64,000 nt of DNA from Endomychus coccineus (GCA_958510875.1 OY294069.1:1488001-1552000), one strand, 5' to 3'; positions 21,607 through 33,110 are shown, counted from the stretch's first letter. Notes: generated from the letters alone by a model not told the origin. A program made the numbers and translations.

Positions 21607-24239
21607 GGTAGCTGGAAGGGCCTCCTGTATTTGTAGTGGATACGAAATCGGTTGAACAATTTCAATGTTCGTTCGTGAGACCAGTAGAAGAAGAGTGTAA
21701 ATCAAAACATCCGAACAATGACGTTTTCTAATTCGTACTTCTGGAGTCGTCACGTATAAATCTATTGTTCGGTTATAATTGAATCGGTGACATAATTGCG
21801 AGAGGCAATTAGGCAAAGTATTACACCGTTTAATTAATTTCGCTTATGTGAACAATGTCGTAACGAGAAAAGGAATCTTTGTAACAACGTCAATAAACCG
21901 CAATCGTGTAATGGAAAGGCGAAATAAACCTCTTCTAATTGGATAGGAATTAGGAGCCATCTTTTATTGTTTTGTCTTGTACCTCTTGCACAGTGCCCCT
22001 ACATTTCATAACACATCCAATTTAATAAACTACCTAACTAATAGCAATGTTATCCAAGATATAAGTAATACAAATTCCAAATTATTCCATTGTTCGGAAA
22101 TAGACTGCAAGTTAAATCTCGTAACAAGGTTGCGACAATAGAAAGCGCAAAGCCAGAGTGCGATTTGATTTACAGGGTAGCGCAGGGTAATTAAGTAGGT
22201 GGCTCAATGACAAGTATTAACTGTAGTCTCCTCGACACATTTCCCGGGATGGTATTTGGGGGTAAGAAAGAGATAGCGCCAGCGGGAAAGAGTATCTAAT
22301 TCGGATTAAGCTTTACTCGACGGATGTTCGCGTTCCCCTCTTTACGCTGTTCATTGATTTCCCTCGCTAAACCCACCAAATTGCTTTTTCCTCGTCTCCC
22401 TATTTTCTTGTAAATACCGGATTTCCAGACGCTAATTTATGGTCAAGGTAAGAGTTCGTAAATAATGCACTACTGAGCTTCAACCTTCCGTTCATCTCTT
22501 TCATTCTCATAGACCTTGTCCCGGCAAAGATTGTAACTGATAGAATTTCTCAGAAGATTCAATCTTTATCGTTCTAGCGTAAGAAATGAATTTGAGCGAG
22601 CTTGGAAATGTAAGATCCAGTCTTCAAAGACAACAACATCGCAAGTATTTTTTAAGAAAAAGCAATAACAATAATATGATAGACCATACGAAAAATGTGG
22701 GATCTAAATTCTGGATACAAATATGTTTGACTTGAGTTTTGACGAACCGAAAATAAAAAGGTGTTTTCTGACCAGTGTAACGTGTAAATTTCACGTAACG
22801 GCTTAGAAATGACCGCTGTACTACAATCGGTTAACTCCTGTGACGTCAGCTATGCTAGACCGTATATTCTCCGAGTTATGGATATTCAGTGACGAATTCT
22901 GTAGTTATCGCTTCTATTCCGAGGTTGTTCTGTGAGACATCGAAGTGCCGGGAAAGCCGAGAAAATGACACTTTATGTCAAATCGTCCAAGTGGAAGGTC
23001 GTGTTTCTAGGTTATTTCAACAGGGAGGTGATACCAAACTTATATTTGGAACCAAATTCTGGGAATATTCTTTCGTTGAAAGCAGAGGCATCAATTACCA
23101 ATTTGGATTGAAGTAATTGGAATTATTTGGGTAATAGATGCACCTTGGGGGATTAAAACTGTGAAGTGAAGTTTGTTTCATTGAAAGGAAAAACCCTATC
23201 GTGATAGAGGTAAATATCTTTGTAATTCCATTGATTTCTTCACTAACTTCAAGAATTAATTTGCCTTCACAGGTGATATCTGACAGGACATAGGTTCGTC
23301 CTAATTTGTTCAACAATCGTTATGTATTCTGTCCTCTGAGGACAATAGAGCAATAGAGGTTTGAACATTTCGTGATTTCAGTTTTTTTTTTGTTTATGTT
23401 GTGGAAAATTCAACAAGTGTACGAGTTCTGAGGTTGGCTTGAATCTGCTGTGGAAAAATTGATTTAGAAGTTGCTGTTTGACTTGTGATGTACAATCGTG
23501 GAAACTGTATTAGAATTGTGGCAGGAATCCATACATCAAGTAGGAAGTACTAATCCATAATCGAGCAAATATAACATCTTACCCAGCAGTCACCAGGTCA
23601 GGCTACCCAACTTTTGGTTTATGTAACATTTGAACTGATCATTTGAGTACTTGTATATGTGTAAATTTAACTGTTCACTTTGATTTAAGCAATTTAACTT
23701 CATCCATATTTCAATTCATTCACTTCATAACTCATTAATATTAAGTTCTGTTATAAATTGTATCAACAATAGTATTCCAATTACCAGTAAATTTCAATCA
23801 TTCTGGGTACAGGTCTTTTATTTTTGTATACTTTCAGGGTAATTTAACCTGAGGACTTTGAGTGTTTGAATCCCCTAGTTACATACATAATTTATTGGTT
23901 GGTTAAAAATACTCTGGTGCCCAAATTTTAACATCTGAAATATAACTCACGACCGTCTTCACTGTAGCTGTCGGCAACCAAGCGATAAAATAGAGCTTAC
24001 AGTTTATCCACAAGTAAGAGTACCCTTACACCAGATATAAAGAACGTTTGAGGCATATTGAAAATAGTAATACAGCTGTAACATTTCGTATTCCATTTTC
24101 AGACCACACAATCCATCAAAACAAAGCGTATTTCTTCTAACGTAGCGCCAAAATAGATAAGCAATATTCTACTTGGAATTCATACGGAAAACTGATTTGG
24201 ATGATGTAAGGATGGAACGTGTGATCTTAAATTGAAAAG
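21607..24239. other. Non-coding stretch
   Basis: The first roughly 30 bases are the second half of the split PLE end. The rest has no supported gene; the small ORFs at 22889 (+) and 23095 (-) overlap and carry no domain. Around 23965-23985 tgtagctgtcggcaaccaag matches tgtagctgtctgcaaccaag near 52624, so a dispersed repeat piece lies there. Confidence 0.45.
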
Positions 24240-24350
24240 TCTTGACTTCCGGATGGATTTCGCGTTACAATAGCACAACTTGACGCCGACGTTTCGCTTA
24301 CCTTTGCAGGTGGCATCTTCAGGGCAGGCTTGAGGCTTGAACGGAAACTG
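24240..24350 (-). repeat. Dispersed repeat copy 2 (Penelope-type terminal sequence)
   Basis: The best preserved of three minus-strand copies (also 14889-14957 and 36705-36785). On minus it reads cctcaagcctgccctgaaga, then the hammerhead-like core, then aagttgtgctattgtaacgcg, aaatccatccggaag. It lies about 90 bp before plus-strand PLE coding text, inverted relative to it. PLEs are known for terminal repeats that can sit in inverted orientation, so it may be part of the same insertion. Confidence 0.55.
24282..24322 (-). ncRNA. Candidate hammerhead ribozyme core
   Basis: On minus the order is CUGAAGA (24322-24316), an extra U, and helix II. Helix II has GC/GC, a small internal loop, and ACCU/AGGU closed by a GCAA tetraloop. 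Then come GAAA (24295-24292), a mini helix III (ACG, loop UCGG, CGU) and C17 at 24282. Thus CUGANGA, GAAA and the GUC cleavage triplet all occupy hammerhead positions. Short helix III is a known trait of retroelement hammerheads. Weak points are the extra U between A9 and helix II and the lack of an evident helix I between the flanks. Activity is untested. Confidence 0.5.
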
Positions 24351-24610
24351 ATTGTACTGATTTCTCTACCGTATTTATTGTAGGAAAGATCCTTCACGCT
24401 ACATAGTTCGCTGCATTGATTTATTTCCTGATCCAGATAAGACATTTCTTATCCCCCATTGTTCAAGAAGCCCCCGCTTATATGGTTTGCCTAAAATTCA
24501 TAAACTCTCAGTTCCCCTGAGACCAATCGTAAGCACTATCGGATCTCCTACTCATCAACTCTCTCGATATCTGTCATCTATTCTCAAACCTCTTGTAGGT
24601 AATTCCAACA

Positions 24611-24912
24611 GTTTTATCCATCGACATATACATATGGACTGCGCGTGGCAATGATAAGCGCGGGTAGTGCCGGCGTGAGAGAGGGGAAAACGAAGAGGAC
24701 TAATACTGTCTTTATCTACTTTATCTATCGCGTTTCTATTGACCGCCGCGTTGCCATGGAAATGCAACTTGACTGTAGCTAGTATGTTTACGTCCCGAGC
24801 CGATAGATAAAGACAGTATTAGTCCTCTTCGTTTTCCCCTCTCTCACGCCCGCACTACCCGCGCTTATCATTGCCACCCGCAGTCCATATGTATATATCG
24901 ATGGTTTTATCC
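24611..24912. repeat. 9-bp flanking duplication of the foldback MITE
   Basis: gttttatcc stands at 24611-24619 and at 24904-24912. Removing the element and one copy restores continuous PLE coding text (NSNSFI joined to LNSFHF), which confirms an insertion. Because the element ends share bases with the duplication, the true size could be 8 or 9. Confidence 0.85.
24620..24903. mobile_element. Foldback MITE of about 284 bp
   Basis: Two nearly perfect inverted arms of about 97-100 bp (24620-24716 and 24802-24903) enclose a loop of about 85 bp. Outer ends read atcgacatatacatatggac and, inverted, ccatcgatatatacatatgg. No coding capacity. Arms differ at only a few positions, for example gcgtgg versus gcgggtgg, so the copy is young relative to the decayed PLE it sits in. 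Superfamily is uncertain; 8-9 bp duplications occur in hAT, P and Mutator-like groups. Confidence 0.85.
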
Positions 24913-25520
24913 TGAATTCCTTTCATTTCGTTGAAAAACTTCAAACGCTAAAAGCTGATCCAGGAGATTTGCTTGTCAGCTTCAACGTCGAATCAGTCTG
25001 TACCAATGTTCCCATTCCAGACACACTTTCTATAATTCCTCAACTGCTACCTGCCAAAAACATTTCAATGGACTTGCTATCGTTAATTGATATTTCTCTA
25101 TCTTCCGCATATTCTATGTACGTTGGCAGTCTTCTGAAGCTGCCATGGGTTCCTCACTTTCTCCGGTCATAGCTAATATCTTCACGGAAACTTTTGAGCA
25201 AGATGCTATTGACTCATCTGTTCTCAGGCCGAAATGTTGATTTACATATGTCGACAATACTTTTGTTATTTGGCAACATGGTCACGAAAATATTGTTCCT
25301 TTCCTCAATCATTTAAATTCATTACATCCCAATATACTTTTCACCATGGAAGTTGAATCGAAAGATTCACTCCCGTTCTTAGATGTATTAGTTAGTCGGC
25401 AGACTGACGGTACTCTACGACATTCTATCTATCGAAAACCCACTCTCACCGATAGATACCTCAATGGTATTTCCCACCACCAGCCCAAAAGCAATCTGTC
25501 ATGAACTCCTCAGTCCACAG

Positions 25521-26899
25521 AGCTGTGATTCACACCTAATCGACCTGTTCTTGTTTTATTGTTTACTCTTTAAATTTCGTATCTACTAGCGATAAATTGA
25601 TTTTTGTTTTTGTAACTTGGTGAATTCTGCTTCTGTATAAATAAATAGTAAAAAAAGATGTTATATATTCATTGGGTCACCTTCACTGAGACAATGCTCG
25701 TATAAACAATGTAGTAAAACTGCTAAAAGGGAACTTGTTGGAGTGTGGATATTTTTTTCATATATCGATCCTCCAGATTAATGAATACCTATGTTAATGC
25801 TTCGTATATTTCATTCGATACATCAAAGTGAGCGTAGAGTGACGGCGGAGAACGGAAGGGGCACGGCCCTCTCTGTGTTAATAGCCATTTAATTATATCA
25901 ATTTCAGGAAATGCTTTGCGAAACAGATAATCTCGACTCGATTCACGATGGCAAGAATGTAGAATGTTCCCAGGTTTAATCCTCCATTAGTCTATTGAAA
26001 TATGCTGTTTCTACCATATATTATAAACTTCTTTAGTCGAAGCTTACGTTCCTTGTCATATTTTATTCTTAACTAAATCAAGAACGGTAACGCAAAGATA
26101 TAAAATTGATTTCAATGAAATTCGTTGAATCGCAAAGCTACACATCGAACCGTTTTGCCGTCCCTTAAGAACGTTGACCATTATCGAAGTGTATGTCGTC
26201 CTTTACGCTGTCTCTGTGCTTCAACCTGGCGGCCGCTTTTTGTTCAAACTTTTCGCGTAAAGTGTAAAACAGTTATTATCTTATCCCGAGCCCGGCACTT
26301 AGCTCGGCGTAATTGGCACTGTGGGTGCAATAAAAACTCCGGTAATTACGAGACACTAAACACACGAATCGGAACGTACGAGAGACGATAAAAAAGGTGA
26401 AAAGTCCATTAAACACAAAGAGAGAGAGAGTGAGAGGGAGCAAGGTTCGGTTTTTACCGGTCCTTATAGGATTGACGTTAGAGCGACAGCAACATGGTTT
26501 AATTATTAATCCGACTGTCGTGAAATAGTTAAGGGTTTTCGTTACCTCGAAACGATATATACAGGATGTACGTTAATTACCTCGATGTATAACTTTTAAA
26601 GTCTCCAACTCGGATACGGTTTCGAAATTGATGGAATGTTCAGAACTTGTTGTGAAAACGTTAGTCTGAGAGGCTTCATATGGTAAACTTGGTTCAACCT
26701 AAATGTAAGGATACGAATTCCCCTCACACCGGGATAAACTAATTTTGCTCGAGTATCGATTGGTGGCCTGCAACCACGGTGGCGATGGTCGAGCAGTTAC
26801 GATTTGATACTGACAAAATGGATGCTGATTTGCATAAATTTTTGCTAGTTTTTTCATTGTAAATTTTTAGACTAATTTGCCTAAAACTATTACTTAATT
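25521..26899. other. Non-coding stretch
   Basis: No supported gene. The 88-codon plus ORF at 26125 is Arg/Cys-rich with no domain and lies in a CpG-bearing unique patch (26100-26560). A short (AG)n tract is at about 26418-26432. tatacaggatgtacg near 26559 resembles the terminal sequence noted at 3090. Confidence 0.4.
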
Positions 26900-28130
26900 A
26901 TAGGCTCTCCTTCACGGAGGGTCTATCCTGTCCCAATTGTAGTACAGAAGAGGAGACTTTTCTTTAACTTGTAGATAGATACAATAAAAGGTAAAACTAC
27001 AACAGAAAACGAAAAAAAAACTCAACTTACATCACAGTCAATGTTAACTATCATCTATCATATCAATATCAGCGTATGATAGAGCCCGTGTGTAAACCCG
27101 AACCGAGTGAAATACCTTAAGCTGCAGATAAGATCTCAATCTTATGTTTAACTGCGAATGTAAAATCCCTGACCGTCTCAGGAAGCGCATTATATAGAGA
27201 AATATTCAAAGAACCCCTAACATATCTATCCAACCTGTAACGAGTAGTTCTCACCAAATTCGATACTCATGAAAGCACGAATTCAGACTGTACTCTGACC
27301 TGCTCCCATCATGAATCTCTAAAAGTTGACAGAAGATGAACAGTGTTCGTAAGGGCATAATTCGAGGACTCACAGAATGTGGCTTGCAGCTATCCCGGTA
27401 TCCAGAGTTTACTATCAAATAGCAAACGACAGCCTTCTTCTGCAATCTAAAAATCTAAACACCTGAATAACGCCCGACGAATCCCCCCCACATCTGCATA
27501 CCATAGGGCAATGAATAATATACCGTTAACAGCGCCTCCAACCCGACGACAGATCTCAACCCCCTCATAACAAAGATAGTAGATGATAATTCACTCCTCA
27601 ATCCGACTAAATGCTGACACCAGGTCAGTCAATCGTCAAGTATTATACCCAAAAGCTTAGCACTCTTTCCGAAGGTTACTCTGTTATTTGAGGAGAAAAT
27701 AAGTTCTTGAGTCTTGTCCATATTAAGTTTCAGATTGTTTTGAGTGAACGAATCCTCCGCCATCGACCGGGTATTGCCAGTATCGGTGATCAGACTACGA
27801 AGGTTTCCATCGCCACAGATTATCGAGCTGTCATCCGCAAAAGACTTACTTTTTTCGTGTAGCAACTAGTAATATAAGTCATTTAAATAAACTGTAGAAA
27901 GTGGGGGTTCTAAGACTAAGCCCTGAGGCACTCCACTTTTCCAATCTCATGTTCTGAAACTGCATCACCAAAACAAACATTGACGTCTTAGAGACAAATA
28001 TGACTATGAGTTTCAACGTCTGTCCCCTTACGCCGTATCTGGAAAGCTTTTCGATCAGTAGCCCATGGGAAACATAGTCGAAAGCTTCACTGAGGTCACA
28101 CTGTGTAAGGCCATCGTGCTCTTCTCTCTC
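26900..28130 (-). mobile_element. Non-LTR retrotransposon remnant, RT to C-terminus
   Basis: Minus-strand reading from 28130 downward: CDLSEAFDYVSHGLLIEKLSRYGV (first catalytic Asp), then SASGLSPRTPTF in place of the usual GVPQGS region. Next is frame 27865-27629: SKSFADDSSIICGDGNLRSL, EDSFTQNNLKLNMDKTQELIFSS, GKSAKLLGIILDD. Further down, frame-shifted text matches the thumb and RT-distal parts. The FADD box is intact but the frame breaks immediately upstream (tag near 27868). Style matches the CR1/Jockey-like fragments at 5530 and 63230. Confidence 0.85.
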
Positions 28131-28264
28131 AAGACCCCCAAGAAATGTCCCTCATTAGGCTATAGAAGTGCGCCAAGTAGTGTCGCAGTCGCACCAGGAT
28201 TCTTCTGGGTGCCGCTACTCTAGGTCTGTTCGATCGTTGTGGAAAACCGAAACTTGCGAATCCA

Positions 28265-28415
28265 ATACCAAGACTTAACATGCAAGACCAAGACCGAAAC
28301 CAACAAACACATGAGTTAGCAAGACCAAGACCAAGAAGCACATTAGCTTTTAAGAGCATGAATATATGTGCAAGAACAAGGTCAAGACCATACAAGTCTT
28401 GGTCTTGCTCTGCTG
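28265..28415. repeat. caagacc-rich inverted repeat
   Basis: gcaagaccaagacc at about 28275 and 28318 faces gtcttggtcttgc at 28399-28411. The copies can pair into a 13-bp stem across a spacer of about 70 bases. Internal caagacc units repeat directly as well. It is non-coding and may be one end of a foldback or tandem repeat family next to the LINE. Confidence 0.55.
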
Positions 28416-28468
28416 ATCACTAATGAGTATACTCATTTATCCCATAGATAACAAAGATAAGGTAACGT

Positions 28469-28567
28469 CACAAAATTATAGTTCCATACAGCTGCTCCTG
28501 CCATAGCTGATCATCTTCTGATGAGGTCTATAAGAACGAAACAGATGTCTGCAACTATAGATTTGTG
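28469..28567 (+). ncRNA. Hammerhead-like motif inside a 15-nt inverted repeat
   Basis: Core at 28518-28541: CUGAUGA directly followed by GGUC, loop UAUAA, GAAC (three of four pairs) and GAAA. A downstream hairpin CAGA-UG-UCUG (28542-28551) sits where helix III belongs, but the base after it is C instead of U, so the expected UH triplet is missing. cacaaaattatagtt (28469-28483) pairs with aactatagatttgtg (28553-28567) with about two mismatches and could form the closing helix. This copy lacks the extra U seen in the other motifs. Confidence 0.4.
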
Positions 28568-28569
28568 GC

Positions 28570-29329
28570 ATTACTGAACGATCTGGACCAGAATGACCTT
28601 ATCAACAATAATGTATTATTCAAGTCATAATTTTCAGTTCTTAGAGGAACAAAAATTATTGATAACTAACCAAATTTTATTTTGAGGCAATTAAAATAGC
28701 AACTTCTGAGAAATCAATCGGGTATATAGGTTTTACAGTTTATAATTCATAACGTGCTCCATAAAATTATTATAAATGGCAATAGGTTTTGAAGAACGTT
28801 TTACATTTTAGTCTATTATGATCTACATATTTCTATTTCACTGGTGCATGATTGACGTTTTCCGCATTCCCTGTCATATACTAGATCATAGACATCGGGT
28901 CCAGTAACTTCATATATTTAAGTTTCCATGACGGAACTTACAAATGATCTGCATAAAAAAGAAAAAAAAAAGCGTCGAACCGCCGCTTTCAAATCTACGC
29001 GCCATTATCCGTATGTGCGAGAACGGAAAGGTGTGAAAAAACTCTCGAACAGTGGTAATTTCTCTCTAATATCAATTACGGAGCGGCGCAACCCAGTTAT
29101 AAATACACAAACAGTTGGCGGTGTACGAATGTCGCCTGGTTACTGATGATCGGATTGCGTGTTTTACAGCAACAACTGACGCGCTCAATTGTTAACTATA
29201 TCGCCGCATCCGTTCAACGCTACCTTTCATCATTATTATTACCTACACTAGTACAACAACCAAACTACTTGACAATGCCGCTTTATGTCCGACTCTAGTA
29301 AGGGTGCCACACATTACGCGCTATTGTGC
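28570..29329. other. Non-coding stretch
   Basis: No supported gene. A 72-codon plus ORF at 28928 starts MTELTND and is Lys/Arg-rich without a known domain. The patch 28970-29280 has higher GC than its surroundings and might be a conserved non-coding element, which I cannot test. Confidence 0.35.
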
Positions 29330-30070
29330 AATGTTCTTATCCTCTAAGCCTGTTAAAAATCTGAATCGTCCTTTTACAGTAACTTTAGATGACGATTGGA
29401 CGTGATACAGCGTATCGAGACCCTGAATTCTGGTCATCTCCCAGTTTATGACCCCAGTAAAATCATTACTTTTGAAATAAGACAAGTTTCTTAATGGAAA
29501 AAATGTGATTTTGCTCAACCTCATTTTATTGGATGAAAGTGCGTTATAACAAGTCTGCAACAATGAGGAATTCGACTCCATCCTTAGTTTTGTTCTTAGA
29601 TAACGGTAAACAGTGTTCCAGCTTGTCGAGACTCTAAATTCTGGTCATTTCCTAGTTTATTACGTCAATAGGGTAGGATATGCGTAAAATTCCTATCAGT
29701 GGTGTTCTAACCACCTACATAATGAATTTCAGCAATTAAAAGTTTTTTGATATTCTCGAATTTTGCCAAATTTCGTAAGGGACTTATGGAAAATAAGTGA
29801 CTTCGTTCAACCTCATTGAAATTGATGAAAGTGAGTTATAATAAGTCTGCAACGATGAGGAATTCGATTCCGCAGCCTTATAGTTTTGACCTTAGATAAC
29901 GACTAACCGTATCACAACTTGTCGAAAAACGGAATTCTGCCCATCTCATAGTTCATGACCCCTATTAAATCATGTTCTCGACGAATGGTGAAGTAAAATT
30001 GATATCGGTAGTGTTCTAAGCACTGTAATAATCCGGGGGATTATTTATTTTTCACGATTGAATCAAAGTA
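29330..30070. repeat. Degenerate long-unit repeat, cluster A (three units)
   Basis: Recurring landmarks are tcgagaccctgaattctggtc near 29410, tcgagactctaaattctggtc near 29621, and tcgaaaaacggaattctgcc near 29922. Each is followed by a form of ctagtttatgacccc-taaaatcat, then tcaacctcatt-gatgaaagtg-gttataa-aagtctgcaac. Unit spacing is about 210 and 300 bp. No stable coding frame is present. The same units return at 32715-33110. Confidence 0.7.
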
Positions 30071-32714
30071 GCGTAAGCAGGAAAAAACTCCCGAATATTA
30101 AGTTACTCTAAGTAAACCAGGAATACTAGACACATGAGAGTACAACTCAAATCGTTCCGTAGCATGTAGTTCCGTCCTTACGGGCATTCCAAAATCTAAA
30201 ATTCTAAATCCCTGACAGGAACAGACTATACATAGACATTCTGGATTCAACAATTAGAAGTTTTATTCTGATTTAAATAATGAAATTCCTTGCCGGCGAC
30301 ATGAAGTCGCCACCCGATACCTTTTACAAGTTGTACGTGATTTTTAAGAATTAGAGCCTTCGAGGTGCTATTCCGCGGACCTTGCACTTTCTACGAAGAC
30401 GGAGTTAATCACTTAGTCAGCAGGGTTTGGAGAAATCATTTTTTGTGGTCACTCACTGCCCCTCGATGTGGGAAAACAGGCAACTCTAAATACAGATTTG
30501 TGTATTAGTGCAAAGTGCAACGGGATACTACCAACTTCATTGGTCCGTTTGAATTTTATGTTAGCGTGTTGGGAAGCCAATTTCGGGGGGAGCCGAAGTA
30601 TAAAAATGAAAACTCTTAGGAAAAAGGGCCGTTCTTTGTCGTGCCCTGTTGGGTAAGCCTAGTTCCTTGTACATATAGCTCAGTCTCTCTCAAAACCAGA
30701 TCCATTAATTCTTTTTTTTCCTTTTTAATTGATATTTTTAACTTAGTCACTTGATTGTTTTTTTTTGTATTCCAAGTTACAAGATTTCCATTTTACAGCT
30801 ATATTTGTTTGTTTGATTAGTATTCAAAGTAGAATTAATTCATTCCAATCAATTTGTATCATTCTATAGTTATTTTCATTTACTTAAAATCATTCAAAGC
30901 AGTAATTTTGAGAACTTATATTTTACTTCAATATCATTAGCTTGAAGCCTTTATTTAGTGAATATTGTTTGGGTATCTAGAATCTAGAATAACCTGTAAA
31001 AGAAGTTTGGAGAAAGACATTTGGTAACTTATTGTTGATAGGAATCTAAAGTAATTTGATTTGGAATTAATTTATTTCCCTTAACGATTAGACAATTTGA
31101 TCTGGGTGCGAGAGAGAACTAGCTCCGGGGTGTAATTTTTAACTTAACAAAAAGACGTCGCGTAATACATTTTGTGTAGGCCGTGAAGTGTAAGCTCAAG
31201 TGTCAAAAGTTTACTTGGTGGATTAAGGATTAAATACTGAGTCAGGGTAAGTCTATAGAACAAGCTATTTAGTCTGAATTCAAGTCAAGAATTTTGAGGT
31301 CATCACCCCCCTTTCTCGTTTTTGTGTTGGTATATAGAGGACTGTAACCATTAATAGAGTATTTTGAGGTAATAGAAGTGTATTGATCCATCTGCCGAAT
31401 TTCTCATATTTTGTAGTACATATATGAGACCTACTTAAGATAGGTATAGTTGAAATTAGGGTTATCGTAGGTGTAAAGTCAAATACCTAATTATTTGTGG
31501 GACTATTGGGAAGGATCATTATTTAAAAGTTGTAATAAGGGTATTTTATTTAGAATTTGAAGGTTTCTTAAAAACCCCTACTGAGACAGCCATCAGCGGC
31601 GAATTTAAGAGAAAGTGTTAAGAGTTCATCTTGAAAACTAGGGTTTCATTGTATTGTTTAATTTGTTGAATCAATTTAATAGATCAATATATACAAAGCG
31701 AACCAGGTAGTTGTGAAAAGGCATCAGAGCTGTTTGTTAGAGAATCACCCTTCTGGAATATCAACTTTACTATCAGTGGCCCCTCTGGTCCATTTCATAA
31801 CCTTAGTTACTCCATCAGAGTGGTATATTCAATTCAAAAGTAAGGTTAGCCTGCAAAGAAACAACTCTCTGGCTACGTTATATCAGGCGAGTCAATAATT
31901 CATTGATTGATCATACTTGATAAAGTTTTATCAATTTATCATATATATTTTATTTAAACCATTCAGAAACTTGCATCAAATTAATTTCGATTAATTTAAA
32001 TTTTTATTTTTGTTTCTTGTTGACCATTCGTCATATTTTCCTCTTTATGTATATATGAATGGGACTTAGTGTCTATATTTGTTAATTATTATTATTGTTT
32101 TTGTAAACGAATACTTTTTCCCAATATACAACTTATACTGTTCGCATTGTTCTTCATTGATACACCATCCCTTAGAGAACGTTATAGTGGAAGAGAACAG
32201 TCCTGTCGTGATTGTCATTCCGAACATCTTCAACAACGTGAAGCTGTCATACTAGCCCAGTATATAAATCGGCCAGGAAAGGCCCCGCTACTAAACAATT
32301 TTATACCAAGTGCTACTGGAGAGGAACTCCTTCGAGTTTAGTTTCGTTCCCTGAACTATTCTCTAAAACATCTCAAAAGGGAACTGGTGGCAGCTAAATA
32401 TAATCCATTCTACCAACGACAGGGCACTCCTTGTAGTGCAACCCTGCAATTATCACCCTCCGCAACCCTCGAGTTGCATAGTAAGGGTAGCTATTCTAGC
32501 ATAGTTACAACAAGGTTTCCACTCTCCGTAGCAGCATATGATCCCATAAGGCTTTGACCTGAGGGAACAGTAAACAAACATAACCTAGTAATATCTTGAG
32601 CTGGACTTGGTATACCTGGCTTGTGTGCAATAACATTATAAATAAGTTTAATAGTTGCTCCCAAGTACCAGCTTTCCAGATTATTACAACACATACAGTA
32701 TAAATTCCAGCAAT
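30071..32714. other. 2.6 kb between the two repeat clusters, unassigned
   Basis: Contains only small ORFs (30468+, 31713+, 32069+) without recognisable domains. The text tggtggcagc at about 32384 resembles the start of some LTR-element primer-binding regions, but no matching LTR pair was found. It may be a decayed element inserted between the two repeat clusters. Confidence 0.35.
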
Positions 32715-33110
32715 GATCAACATTTTAGGTTATTTTCGATTGGAAAAATGTTAATTTGGTCAACCTCATTGAATTGTATGAAAGTGCAACGATGAAGAAT
32801 TCGATTCCATCCTTAGATGACTGCTAGTCGTGTTAGAGCTTGTCGAGACCCTGAATTGTGGTCATGTTCTAGCTTATGACCCCAATGAAATCAGTTGTGT
32901 TTTACACACCTACAGAATAACTTTATAAGCTCCAGCAATAAGCAAAACTTTTTTATGTTTTCGAATTTTATAGGTACATTTTACTAAGGAACAAATTTGA
33001 TTTTGAAAAGAGCGTTATAATAAGTCTGTAACGACGGCTAACCGTGTTTAAACCCTGAATTCTGGTATCATCTCCTAGTTTATGACTCCTATAAAATCAT
33101 GCTTCAGAGT
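32715..33110. repeat. Degenerate long-unit repeat, cluster B (two units)
   Basis: Continues cluster A. tcgagaccctgaattgtggtc near 32840 and taaaccctgaattctggtatc near 33050 each precede ctagcttatgacccc or ctagtttatgactcc. tcaacctcattgaattgtatgaaagtg precedes the first. Same unit, about 2.6 kb from cluster A. Confidence 0.65.

Larger units (their letters stand above)
24440..25520 (+). mobile_element. Penelope-like element, RT remnant
   Basis: PLEs encode an RT related to telomerase plus, usually, a GIY-YIG nuclease. Read on plus around the MITE: SPRLYGLPKIHKLSVPLRPIVSTI, GSPTHQLSRYLSSILKPLVGNSNSFI, then (after 24912) LNSFHFVEKL, LLVSFNVESVCTNVPIPDTL. After a frameshift near 25140 the text reads AAMGSSLSPVIANIFTETFE, TYVDNTFVIW, FLNHLNSLHPNILFTMEVESKDSLPFLDVLVSRQTDG, IYRKPTLTDRYLNGISHH. 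Both catalytic positions are damaged (SFDV to SFNV, YVDD to YVDN), and stops occur near 25233 and 25500. The GIY-YIG domain is absent. Confidence 0.9.

Noticed and set aside
26125..26391. 88-codon Arg/Cys-rich plus ORF
   Set aside because: No recognisable domain or splice context; unsupported.
32380..32400. Primer-binding site tggtggcagc of an LTR element
   Set aside because: Ten bases only, with no LTR pair or gag/pol text around it.
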